A stretch of DNA of 64,000 nucleotides from Lumnitzera littorea. Lineage: Eukaryota; Streptophyta; Magnoliopsida; Myrtales; Combretaceae. Under the pieces are notes generated by a model. It ran no database searches. It was not told where the DNA came from and was given only the letters and a program-made list of their open reading frames with translations. The DNA is taken from contig JAMXBB010000007.1 of the NCBI GenBank assembly GCA_024138015.1, forward strand, positions 69,452,678 to 69,516,677, written 5' to 3'. Positions 46,130 through 58,545 of the stretch are shown piece after piece. Each line of letters starts with the position of its first letter. Within the stretch, counting starts at the first letter, position 1. Both the position numbers and the translations under genes were made by a program.

Positions 46130-48960
46130 GTTTAACTGTGATGATAGTAATCGTTGCCGTCAGATTTAATTTTTTCTCTTCTTGGTCTCATTGTCAGAAG
46201 GAAAGGCCACTTACCCTCTCATCCTTTAATATAATAGTTTAAGGCAAAGAACAAAAAACATCCTTTTCTATATCGGACCCCACACTTTCATCGACCCATA
46301 TCTCACTCAACCATCGTCGCCATTTTCATCTTCTTGCGCAAAGGAGCTAACTAGGGCAACAAATTCTCCATCTAGGTAATAAAGAAATACACGTGCATTT
46401 AACACACTTACATGCATGTATGATCTCACCAACAGACTTGAATATTTAATCAGAATATGAGAAAACGAAATAAACATATACATACACGTTTGCACATGTT
46501 TGAAGTATGTAACAGAACCATAAGCCAACATGATACTCCACATTAGAAAGGAAAAAAAAAAAAAGAAGAGAAAAACACCCACAAAGGTTTAATTTTTCTT
46601 CTCTTCTAGGACCGAGTTCCCATTTTCCTTATGACAAAAAACATATACACGTATATACCTATATATATATATATATCTCAAATTTCCACTTATTTTATCT
46701 AGTTGCTCATATATGCATGTACACATTAGTATGGTGCGAATATTACTTGATGCATATACAATATATATAAGAATACAAGTATATGGACGAGGACGTATGT
46801 GTTCGGAGCTGACGGAAGAAAATGGACACAAGGTAGATATTCCGTCAGTTCGAGAAAAATTTGAAAATGAGTAAATGTATAGTTTATTTCCTTGTAAACT
46901 TGAAATGCGGATGGATATATCATTGCTAGTTTTAATATAACTAAAGATGTCTATAAAACATAAATATATCAAAATATATATACATAGCGCCGTGCCGAGC
47001 ATGTGGGAAGTAGTTAGATAAATACATCTTGTTCTACTTAATTCAACCAGGTTTTCGTAACATAACTTTTATTATATATATTTTGATAATATATGTATAT
47101 GTATATATTCATACTTATACTCCCATATATCTGTATAGGAATCTACGAATAATGTATATATATATGTATGTGTATATATGTGTTTCCAATTCGTAGATGA
47201 ACGATACCGTACACATATATGGCTACAAGAATCTATGTATAACGTGTATATATATATAGCTCTTCCGTAATATACAAACTGGACATTTATGTGTTCTTCA
47301 TGTGCGAGTATGGAAGCATACACCAGGACATAGACAACAATTAAAGGCAAATGGATATTAAAAAAAAAAAATAATAATAAAGTAATTTTTGTATCAGCCG
47401 AGTTATACTAATGCATATATGTCTTATTACATGTGTAGTAAAATACATACGCATATATTTTGATTAAGGTGCATGGATTCCAAGTATATATATGTATCTA
47501 TAAATGTATGTACATACGTACCTTTAGAACGTAAATAGAACAATATATATATATATATACACACACACTAAAGAAGGAGTAGATTAATACCCTTTTTACA
47601 TAAATAATAGACTACATTAGCCTAGAAAATATATAGATAAGAAAAATGCTTTAATACAACTAAAAGCCTAAACACGTAAGGATAGTTAAGATTAGTATGT
47701 CTAATTTGAGATTTTAACTACTTATTTCAATTAGGTGACCTAAATTACAATTTGGAAATCTTACTTTTGAGACTTTATTGGATGACTACTACTATTGACC
47801 ATGGATGAATTTGGGTGAGTTACCTTCTATGGTTACCATATTGCTTTTGGTTGTAGTGTAGTGCATCGGTTTTTAGCATAATATAAATTGACAAGTGTTT
47901 GGGGGATAATACATGGGTTTGTGCATGTGCTTGCATATCTATTTGACATGATTGTCTCACTCTTAATATATCAATATTAAATTGGCTATTTGACTTACTT
48001 GTTTGTATTGCTTTTTTGTTGATTGGTTGACATGTTTTTTGTATTACTTTTCTGTTGATTGTTTGAGATATTTTTATGATCATGTAAATTAGTATGGATT
48101 TAATTACATTTGGGTAATAATTAAATAGATAAGAACTACATGCATGGTAAAATTGTTAAAGGTCGTTATGACCATACACTTGTACAAAGGGGAAGTAGGG
48201 TACTTATACGTATTGTTTCTTTTATAAGGGGATTGTTTTGAACCCCATGGGAGGCGTGCTTTGACCATATGGAAACTAGTTAATACTAGGAAGTGTCATC
48301 TTGTGATTGGAGTTTAGCTACAGAGATTTAGTATATTAGGGTATGGTCACCGTTGGTACCACACAATCAAATCTCTCTTAATTTCATGATTATTTTTAAA
48401 CTTTATATGCATTCTTTTGGGGCCTAGGATGGTATACTATTTTTCTCAAAACAATTAAAACTGATATTAAGAGAGATATTAGCACCTGGGGATGGCATAA
48501 TTTTTTTCCTTGTAGGATTGTTTTTACTTTCCAACTCATGGTTATAGAAGGGATAAACTCTTAACTCAATACGGATACCGGTTATGGTATAAGTTGTTAT
48601 ATTCATACGCTTGATTGATTGTGTTATACTTAATTGTATGATAACTTATTTGATTCTTGCTTGAAAGCATGGTATGAGAGGGGAACCTCACTGAGCCATA
48701 GTTTGCTCATCCTCTTATAATTTGTTTATGTAGGTTTCGATACTTGACCTATCATGTGTGAGTACCTAGTCCAAACCAAAAGTGTTTAGGTTTAGGATGT
48801 TTTAAGATATGAGAGACGATGGTAGAAGCTTGATAGACCTTATAAGGCCTAGCGGCTAACTGTACCTGGAATTTTATGTTATGAATAATAAATGCTATTT
48901 AGAGATGTTTACCTTTAAATTATTCTTATATTTACTTTTAGTAATCTAACTATTCAATAG
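46130..48960. other. Microsatellite-rich AT DNA, no gene
   Basis: Many (TA), (TATG) and (ATAC)-type runs between 46640 and 47570 produce open frames of biased composition that I do not accept as genes. 48660-48900 (CTCACTGAGCCATAGTTTGC) resembles the tail of a chromovirus-type LTR. Confidence 0.5.
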
Positions 48961-51939
48961 AATTGACAAATCCTAGGAGTAACTTAAGGTAACTGTAAAC
49001 CCTACTTTTAGTAGGCCTAAGACTTGATTAGGAGTACCTCCTGAACGTTCCTAAAGATCAACTAAACCAAAAACTTAAGTTTATATTTATGAACAAATTA
49101 AATTTTTACAATTGAAAAGCCAATTGTCAATTGAAAAGCCAATTGTCAATAAAACCCGAGCTTGAAGAACCGCGAGCTCTAAAGCTACTTAAAACCCTAA
49201 ACCTTAAAACCATTAAGGAATTTTAACCCTAAATAATTAATCGATAACTTAATTTGAATAATTTCATTCAACTTTAGAAAATTTCACAATTCTACGAAAA
49301 TCAAATCGTAAATCACAAAACAATGTAAGATAAAAATCCTAAAACAATTTTCTATAAGGCTATGCCCTTATCTTCATGCATAAGCTTTACATATAAATAA
49401 GTAGACCAACCAATCATCTTAGATAACTTATCAATTGAGAGTTGGAATCATTTATCAATTGATAACTTATCAAAATCTAGTGATAAGACAATTTCCTTAT
49501 CACCTCTTCACTTATACTACATATGGACAAATTTTCACAAGAAATCATAAGCTTAATTTTAATAAAGGTGACAAGACCACTCCATGCCATTAAAAGACTT
49601 CCCATGGCAGATCTAAAAAGGAGAGAAGAGGGGGCCATGCATTTGTCATTCACCCATCAATCACTTCCTCTTACACATCACTATTCACCCCTTAATGCTT
49701 ACATCATCAAGAGTTGCAATTGTTGACTTTTTGTAAGCTTTAAGACAACACTTTCAAGACATTTAAACACTCCTTCTCTCTTCATTCCAACCGGCTGCAC
49801 TCCTCCCCATTTCTCTCACTTTCAACTTCACTTTCACTTCATCTTTCTCTCTTTTGAAACAAACATAAAAAGGGGAAACAACTTTACCCCACAAAATCCA
49901 TTTTCTTCCATTTTGAAAGCTTCAACTCACGGCATTTTTTTTCTTTGTTCATGTGCCATTTTCTTTCATCATTTAAGATCATCTAAGACCATTAGAATCT
50001 TTCATAAACCCCTTTCCAAAAGTCCAAAGGATTCGGGTTTCAAAAGGTAAGCCAAAAGGAGGAAGCAAAGTTAAAGGCTTAAGAGGAACCTTAGTGCACA
50101 ACCACCAAACTTTACGTTAAGGACGAGTAAGTGATTCTTGTGATGTGTGGATTAATATTTATGTTAGAAGACTTGGATTTCTTGAAGATATGAGTAAGGT
50201 TTGAGTTGTTATAGCACAAAAATTCGTTTTAAGAAACAAACCCTAAAACCATTACATGAAGTTGAAATATGAGCATGTAAAGTTGGTGTTTTGTATGGAC
50301 ATTTGTTTAATGCTTTGGATGGAAGATTTTAAGCTAAGGAAATCTTGAAATGAGAACTTTGATGAAGGGTAAGCATGCTGGACGTGAAGGTTCCATGATC
50401 ATTTGAATGTTGATTTTGTTTCCATTTAGTTAAACGTGCTCAAAACTAGACTTAAGTTAAGGAAAAATCCATCACATGAAGTTTTATGAAGAAATCAACT
50501 TTGTATGACATGAGCTATGATATGGAGGTTTTATGAAGTATTAGATCTTTTATTTCTTTATGTGGAGCATGAGTTAAAGGATCATTTGATGGAAGGAAAC
50601 TTAAGTTAAGATTTATACACAAGTAGTTAAGTGCATAATCTATCACCTACACTTAAGGAAATGATGAAACAAGTTGAAAAACCAAGTAAGGACCCCTTAG
50701 GACCAACATGAACAGATCTGGAACATGGGTAAATGAGGCCTAAAAATATGATAAAAGTGAAAGAACAAAGTGAAAGGATTAACCAAAGCAAGTATGATTA
50801 GCATACAAAGCCTAAAACTCAAAACCGGGCCTAAAACTCTCAAAACAAGCTTAGAACATTAAGATGGGCCTTCAACAAAAATCTGACCAGCAACTTAAAG
50901 AACCAAGAGAAGTTGTTTTGAAGCTCATAAGAAATCCACCTAAGGCCCCATAAGCCCACCAAAGTCATTAACTTTAGTTTGAACAAAAAACAAGCCCATT
51001 TGATAACTTAAGCCCACTAAAAGGCCTAAGAAGTGGTTGTTAGCCTTAGGAATATAAATCAAAATTGTAAATCTGATCTTAAGGAGTATTTTAAGCTTAG
51101 GATAAAATCTAAAGACTAAGCCCAAAGAATTTCTTAAGTTATTAAAAAGCCCAATTACCAAACAAGGCCCAAAAACACTCCAACACATGAGGAACGCTAC
51201 TGTTCTGACCCATGGACAGAATTGTATACCTCATTTCGAAAATCTAACCTTACCACATTAAAGAAAACTTACATAGTTTCTTAAGTTTGTTTTAATTCCT
51301 TATAAAAATTATTTCAATGACCAGGGGACACTGTTTACGGAGAGGACTTGCCTCCGGATTATTTTGATTGACCCACATGGCAGAGTGAGTAAATTCCCAA
51401 TGACTCTTTACTTAATTGTGCTTGTAGAAATAGATGCACCTAAACTTATATATATGAATTTGGATGCTTGTGGGATATGGGAGATGCATGTGTATGAATT
51501 TGTGGATGAATGTGATGACTTGTTAATTATATATAATAATGGGAATTGTTTGTATGAATATCTACATGTGAATTGTATGGAATGAAACTAGTTGATCACC
51601 CTAAAAATCAAGTTAATTGCTTATATGATTAAGAACTCAAAATGAATCATGCATTCCCCATATTGCATACGGATAATACCGACTGCCGCTTCACGCAGAA
51701 GATGGGAAGGGACTCACAGGAATATGAGTTTCCTGCAGGATTGGGCACTAGCTACGCCAGCATATATATTGAGTCTCTGTCTTAAGCTGATGGGCTTACA
51801 AGGCGCCGGGAGACGCCAACCGTCGGCGAGGGGCCGAGTCTTGTGGCTTCTGCTTAGGGCGTGTGTTTGTGGACTGCGGGGGCCACCACACCGCTAGACT
51901 TGGGATTTTCAAAGTTACGATTTGATTTTAGTAAAGGAA

Positions 51940-51976
<37 letters not shown>

Positions 51977-52790
51977 GAGTCTTGTTTTGGTATGAGCACG
52001 ATGGTGCAAATGAAATAAAACCCAAGGTCTAGAACCCGGATTTTGGTTTGGGTCGGTTAATTATCTCCAAACCCCGACTTCAGGGGGCGTAATTCTAAGT
52101 CGTATGCGGTTCCTAGGTCACTGCATGCGTTGTTTGGCATACTAGTTGTTCATGCATTCATATGATTGTGCATATAATAAATTTCTGCTATGTGGTACTG
52201 ATGAGGGCATTTATCTCACTAAGCGTAAGCTTACTCCCCTATAGATTTTTGTTGGTGCAGGAGAACCTCTTCGTCAATCCGGGCCGAGGCATGCCGGTCA
52301 TAAGTCTCGAGTAGAGACGGGTTGGAGCGATCAGAGAGCGAAGAGGATATTTTGTAATAAATTATAGATATTTAGATACTTTTATGTATTTATGCATAAC
52401 TTAGATTTTATGCAGTTCCGTTATAAACTGCATTTGTTTGTAATATTATTTTGGTGTGGGTCTCACGAGCCTACACAATTAGTTAAATTATAACATAAAA
52501 GAAATTTTAGTTTAATTTGCTCTATATTACTAGTCTATGGGCCTAGTAGTAACGTAGAGTGGAAGGAGCCTTGTGTGTCGTATGAAAGGCCTATGATCAG
52601 CAAGGGGGTTGATAATAGACCTTTATACGGTACACGGCGACCTATCACGACAACGATACTGTTGGGTCGTTATAGTAACAGATGCCTGGTATATGTCTTG
52701 CAAATCTAAGGTGATGTAGGGGTAACTTCTCTTAGGTTTCCGAGCACATACAGTGGGCTGTTATGTTAAGACTATCCTTTGGGGCATGAC
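48960..52790 (+). mobile_element. Probable long solo LTR of a chromovirus-like element
   Basis: No coding region. The order of a T/C-rich leader (49780-49960), GTAAGTGATTCTTGTGATG near 50127, a moderately GC-rich patch (51660-51900), CTCACTAAGCGTAAGCTTACTC (52216-52237) and an end at TGTTGGGTCGTTATA (52663-52677) fits plant Tekay/Del-type LTRs. The 5' boundary is not defined. The (TA)n run at 51942-51974 is internal. Confidence 0.4.
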
Positions 52791-52797
52791 ATTTAAA

Positions 52798-55543
52798 CAA
52801 AATGAGCATAGGGTTTAATTTAAATTAAGTTAAGGAAAATGAAAAAGAAAAAACCCGATAATTTAAGCTCGATAAGGGGCAAACGAAGGCACATTTTGTA
52901 TATAAGGAGGGATATCTTATTTTGAAAGTTTAGAATGCAAAGAGGAAAACTTTATTTCAAACACTAACCCTAAAATATGCTTTGAGAGTTGAGTGACACT
53001 ATTGTAAGGCTATTGGACTTAATCTTTAAAGGAAGTTCATTTTAAATTTGATATGTAAATCAAAATGAAGTCAGGCATTTATTTCTAGTATTCCAAATAC
53101 AAGATATCCTTTGTTTGCCCTTTTGGACCTATGTTAGAAGTGATTTTTAAAAATTATACCTCGTCAAGAACCACTCTACACTGGAGCAATTTGAAGGTTA
53201 GGGTCATTATTCAAGGGAAAAAGGATAAAAACTGTCTTATGCTTACTTTAATGGTATCAAATTTGGGAATAATTTTTATTATTGATAATTTGTTTGATTT
53301 GAGATGAAGAAGAGCCAATAAGACTCGCGAACTTTTCAAAACATGTCAAACCCATTGATACTTCACCAAGCCTATACACTTGGAATTCGTGGCTTTATGG
53401 CCTTGAATCTCTCCATAAAGACTCGGTAAGGGAGATAATCACTTTTGGAGTGAAAAAAAAAAAAAAAGATGGCGAAAGAAGGGGAAGAAACATTAGAAGA
53501 ATGAAAAAAAAAATGAAAAAGACTAAACTATAAAAAAGTGATCGAGGTCAAATGCAAAGAGAAAAGCTTGAAAGGCTTGAAAATACTAGGGACACATTCC
53601 ACTACACCAAAGAGCAAATATGAACATAATCCACTAAGAAAGCTTAAGCTTAGACATAAAGAAGCCCTAAACATGAACCTATTAAAAAGACCTCAAAACA
53701 CAAATGCCTTAATACCCATTCTGAATCACAAATGCAAGACCTCTTCACCTACAATATCACTAATCTTTGTGCATAATTTATCTTAAAGAAAAAATTATTT
53801 TTTTTAAATTGGGGTAAGCATAATACTAGGGTTTTCTTAAGGATTCTCGATTTGTAAATCCAGGTTCAATACATAAATCCTTTCAAATAAACCTTTTTAT
53901 TAAGCCCTTTTGAAACCAATGACTTAAAACCTATATTATATTATAGTTTGGAAAAGACAAAATAGATTGAATAAAGCATATCACTTGCAAAATAAATCAT
54001 GATATTCAAATATTGAAGTCAAGAGTGAAAATTTGAATTGAGAGAAGTTGAGGAAGTCCTCTTAAACTAAAGTAATCAATTTTGAGATATCATCCTTATG
54101 ATATCAATGTCCCAACTGTAAGAGATTTTCTATAAGCAAAATTTAATGGACAATCTACCCCATGCAATCATCTTAGGTGACATTAAAAGAGCGCTTGCCC
54201 TGAGGTTGAAAGCTAGTGCCTCGAAGAAGAAAGTAAAGCAGCCTAAGAAAAGAGGATTCCTTGAAAGCAAGATTGTTAGGTGATTTGAGTAAGGTTAGAA
54301 AAAAGGGCAAGTTGTCAAAAGTTTGCATTTGTTGATGGCATTGGAACTTATGAGGAACCTAAACCTATTAGCAAATTTCCAAAATAGAGATAGAGAGAGA
54401 GAGAGAAAGGACAAGTTTTTCTTTAAGTTGATTCCAAACTAGTCTTTCTATGCAGCTTTGTCCATATTGGCCTTAGTGCTTAGTTTTGTCTCTTTTAAGC
54501 ATTTTTCATAGTCCAATCCTTATACGTGAGTCCTACCTTAGTTTTTAAAGTTCTTCTCTATTTTAGATCCTTGTAGCTAATTATGTCAACTTAGGGGGCC
54601 TAGCACCTAGCAACCAGATTAAGTGACTATTGTGACTTAGTCTCTTTCTTTTAAATTGACTATTGAGGTCAATTTTATCCATTCTAAGTTCTAGAAAATT
54701 GCACAATAAAGAAAGTTGTTCAAAGAAATCTAATTGAATCAAAATCCGTCAATCTAAGATGGTGCTAAACCCATTAATCTTGGATGGTGTATCCAAAATC
54801 CATTAATCTAAGATAATGCTAAACCCATCAATCCAAGATGGTGTTCAAATTTTTACTATCTATCAATCTAAGATGGTATTGAATTTTTAAGATCTATCAA
54901 TCTAAGATGGTATCATATTTTTTAAATTCATCAATTGAAGATGCCCATCAATCTAAGATGGTGACAAAATTTTAAAAGACCCATTAATTCACGATGGTGA
55001 ATAGTTTCTTTTTTCAAAGACCCATCAATCCAAGATGGTACCAAATCCATCAATTTAAGATGGTATTGAATTTTTAAGATCTATCATTCTAAGATAGTAT
55101 GCTTCAAATCCATCAATCCAAGATTATATCAAGTTTTCAATATCCATCGATCCAAGATGGTGGTCACATTCTTTTTATCCATCCCTTTAAGATGGTATTA
55201 AATTTGACGAATTGAAAAATCATCCATGCAAGATAGTCATTTAAGATCCACTTTGTATTCTTGAAAAATTTCCATCCACTCCAAGGCAGCTATTTTACTA
55301 TCCATCCAAGATGATATCTTTAAGGTTTAGTTTGTTTGCAGAGCATAACCATTTTATTTCGTTTGAATCTCTTTCCCAGCAAGCAAATTCTACTCTCTTC
55401 TTCACAAAATCCCTAGTGGATCAAGTTTAGGGTAGTTAGTTGTCTGTAGTGCTTCTTAATATAGTTTATCCTTTGAGCAAAAATGGTGTCTTTTTTATTT
55501 TTGTGGTAAAATTTACTCAAACTTCATTACAAAAAGGGACAAT
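52798..55543 (+). other. Ogre-like internal non-coding sequence
   Basis: Starts with GGGTTTAATTTAAATTAAG and AAGGAAAATGAAA, matching the sequence that follows the LTR in copies A and B, and ends at a purine tract before the LTR at 55544. No gag or pol is recognisable. It contains the hairpin repeat array at 54740-55330 and a GA-rich patch at 54390-54410. Confidence 0.45.
54740..55330 (+). repeat. Array of CCATC...GATGG hairpin repeats
   Basis: About 16 degenerate copies of CCATCAATCTAAGATGGT separated by 5-25 variable bases. Each copy can form a 5-bp stem CCATC/GATGG with a 7-base loop. Not a coding region. Confidence 0.85.
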
Positions 55544-58195
55544 TGTGTTAATCCTATTTTTGTCTCTTTGTAGTTTTTAGAATTTTTAAAATGAAGACAA
55601 GAATCCTAATAAAAACTAAAAAATTGAAAAAAAAAAGAAAATTAAAAAAAAACCTAAAAAATTAGAAAATTTAGAGAAAATACAAAAAATAAAAATGGGA
55701 AAATTTAGAAAAAAAAAAGACCAATGGAAAATTAAGAAATTCAAAAAAAAAAAAATACAATTGAAAAATTGGGAAAAATAAAAAAAAAAGGAAAAATAAA
55801 ACTCTTAAGATATTATAGTAGAATAAAAATAAGGATTTAGGTAGCCATGATTTTTTGGGGTTTGGTCTGGGCATGAAATGGATATAAGCCTTATATGTAT
55901 TTTTTGTACAAACATAAACAAGGCATGGAGCAACATCCCATTTGGTATAGCACTTATTCTTAGCATTACCTAAAGTGGAAGGTCTTGGGTTTGATTCTAG
56001 CAATAGGCATTATGTGCCTTTTATATTTTTGACTCCATTTGACACATGTTGCAATGTTATTAGGCTATGTGTCAAGATTTGACACGTGGCATGTATTTGT
56101 AGGTCCATGTGGTTGATGTGTCACATCAGTAATCTTTTTTCCTCTCTTTCCTTTCCTTTCCCATAGTTTCTCGTACGTATCTAACTTAGAGTCCTTAGTT
56201 TCAATCCTTTTTTGACCCATATTTCTTCGCGATTTCATTAAATTAATAGTGAAATCATTAAGGTCACTTAGGATACTTTAGATAGAGCCCAAGATCTTGT
56301 CTATATGCACTTGTTTTCTCATTCGAATCAAGCTTGAAAAATCATGAAAATTTTTTATTTGAGATTCTAACTCCACATTGATACTTGAATCTTTGCTTTG
56401 ATTTTTGATTTCAAGCTGTAACAGTTAGATTCAAAGCCTTTCTTTAATCAATCGAGCAAGTGTATTAGCTTTGAATAAAGAAAATAAAATCAAATCACAT
56501 TCTTTTCCTTAAAATCGAAGATTCCACAACTTCAGTCATTAATGGCCGATTTGGCTTATATTACTCTTTCCAAGTGCGCACGAGCTGGGAAACTTATAAA
56601 TTGGAGCTCTTTACATCTTTTTAGATCATTATTTCCTATCAGAAATCAATCATACACAAGTACATCGCCTTGCAAGCTCCTTCTCACTCTAAGCTTTGGA
56701 GTTCTTTTTCTTTCTAAGAGTTCCATCCTCTTTGGCTATTTTCCAGAAAAAACTAATCATTCCATTAGACTTCCCACACTTTAAACACTCGAAAACTATT
56801 CCCCCATTGTTTGAGTCACTTCCTAGCACCCCTTATTGTGAAGCCCAAACCACTGCAGCTATCCTCTTTGAAACACTACCTTAGCCACCACTTCAAACCA
56901 TACTAACCACATTACCACCCTTCAAAACCCTTAGCTGTACCCTCTATTGAACTTTAACACCTACCTCTACACTCGACCATCATTGCCACTATTGGCCTGA
57001 CCCTTAATGTCCCTCAAACCACCGTCAAACTCCAAGGCACCACTCTTACACCTATGTTCCCTAATAAAAAACACATGGAGCTGGTGTTTTCCCCTTGAAA
57101 TAGTAGCCAAAACCACCTGAATCATCTCCATTGCTTGTTTTTTCCTCCTTTTCCGTGAGAATCATTTGCAGTACACATGATTAGGTTAGTTAACCTAGAT
57201 CTGACTCGAATGCTTGGCCATGTGCCTATGCTTAACCTATGCAAGCTCCAGTTCTGGTCCTATCCTTTCTTTTTCTCTTACTCTTCTAATTTAATTTAGT
57301 TATTTTGAAGGAAAACAAGGGGAAATAGACAATTGATAAAAAAATGTTTTCTTTTATTAAAAAGTTCGTTTATTCTTTTCTTTTAAAGTTTAAAATATGA
57401 TTTTACATATATAACAATAAATAAATATATGAAGGATGAGAAATGTTTTATCACTTAGAATATGTTTTTTTTTAAAAAACTCTTTTCAAAATTTTTTAGA
57501 ATTTTTCAAAAATAAACATCAAATTATGATTCTTTCTTTTAGAATTTTTCTCAAATAAAAATAGAATGGATGAAAAACATAAACTTGATTATTTTTTCAA
57601 TTAAAAGAAATCAACAAACTAAAGTTTTATAAAAGAAATGAAATAGGAAAGTTTGATCTTTATTAAAGAGTACGCAGACATCTATAGGACGACTTAAAAT
57701 AAGGAATTTTTTTTTATTTTCCCTTTTGTAAATAAATTTATGTTCTCAATTCTTTTGTAAATGAAATTTGATTCATTTCTTTGCAAATTAGCGTTATTTT
57801 TCCAAGTTTAAAGGATAATTTGAAATAAAAAATTAAACTCGAAAGGTTAAAGTGGTACTCATTCAAGATTTAATTGGTTAGCCTTTAGACTCAAATTTTT
57901 TAGTTTTTCAAAATTGTTTTTTTAAGAAAAAAGATTTTGTGTGTGGATCAGTAGTTAGAATAGGATCGGTCCACCCAATTGATTCTAATTTAATTCTTTC
58001 TTAATTCCGATTAGGTGGTGACTATAAATTTTTTCCAAATTTATAAAAAACTAAAATTTCCTTAATTCTTAATTGAGAGTTAGTATGAAATGGGTTAACT
58101 TTTAGTATTAATCGAAATAAAGAAAATGAAATCGAATATTTGGCCCGATACCTACATGTAACGGATTAAAAAAAGGCCAAATCACCCTTCTCTTT
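55544..58195 (+). repeat. Ogre-like LTR (copy B)
   Basis: Starts TGTGTTAATCCTATTTTTGTC after AAAAAGGGACAAT. Co-linear with copy A over most of its length but keeps the 56190-57050 segment that A lacks. A tRNA-like segment lies at 55930-56005 (TTTGGTATAGCA, then GGGTTTGATTC). A 6-bp stem with a TCCG loop at 58000-58015 abuts TGGTGACTA. It ends immediately before the next LTR at 58203. Confidence 0.75.
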
Positions 58196-58469
58196 TAGTA
58201 CCTGTAGACACATAATTTTTGCCTATAATTTTTATTTTTACAAAAAGGGTACTAATTAAAAGAAAATAAATAAAAATAAAAAAATAATGAAAATTAACAA
58301 ATAATGAAAATACCAAAAAAATAAGAAAAGGAAAAATTATAAAGACTTCGTAGATTTTTTAGGAAGCAATATATTAGGAATAATTAGTTTTAGTTTAGTT
58401 GAAAATTTTATTTTAGGGATTCAGATAATTTAAATATAATTTAGTTGTAATGAATATCAAGATACAGAC

Positions 58470-58545
58470 TAACAACCTAACGGATAAGTAGTGGAGTATT
58501 TGGATAGATTTAGTTGGAGGTCATAGGTTCGAGTCTCAGCAGGCA
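58470..58545 (+). other. tRNA(Arg)-like A/B-box segment in LTR copy D
   Basis: CCTAACGGATAAG (58476-58488) followed by AGGTTCGAGTCTC (58525-58537) resembles the A and B boxes of eukaryotic tRNA-Arg (GGCCTAATGGATAAG and GGTTCGAGTCC). It does not fold into a proper tRNA and is not called as a gene. Confidence 0.6.

Noticed and set aside
46307..47350. Several minus-strand frames rich in Tyr/Ile/His
   Set aside because: Created by TATA/TATG microsatellites; no domain and no conserved start.
51649..51897. 82-codon frame in a GC-richer patch
   Set aside because: Falls in the GC-richer part of a probable chromovirus-type LTR; no recognisable protein.
58470..58545. Functional tRNA-Arg gene
   Set aside because: A and B boxes are present but the acceptor and anticodon stems do not pair and spacing is too long; same for 62655-62735.
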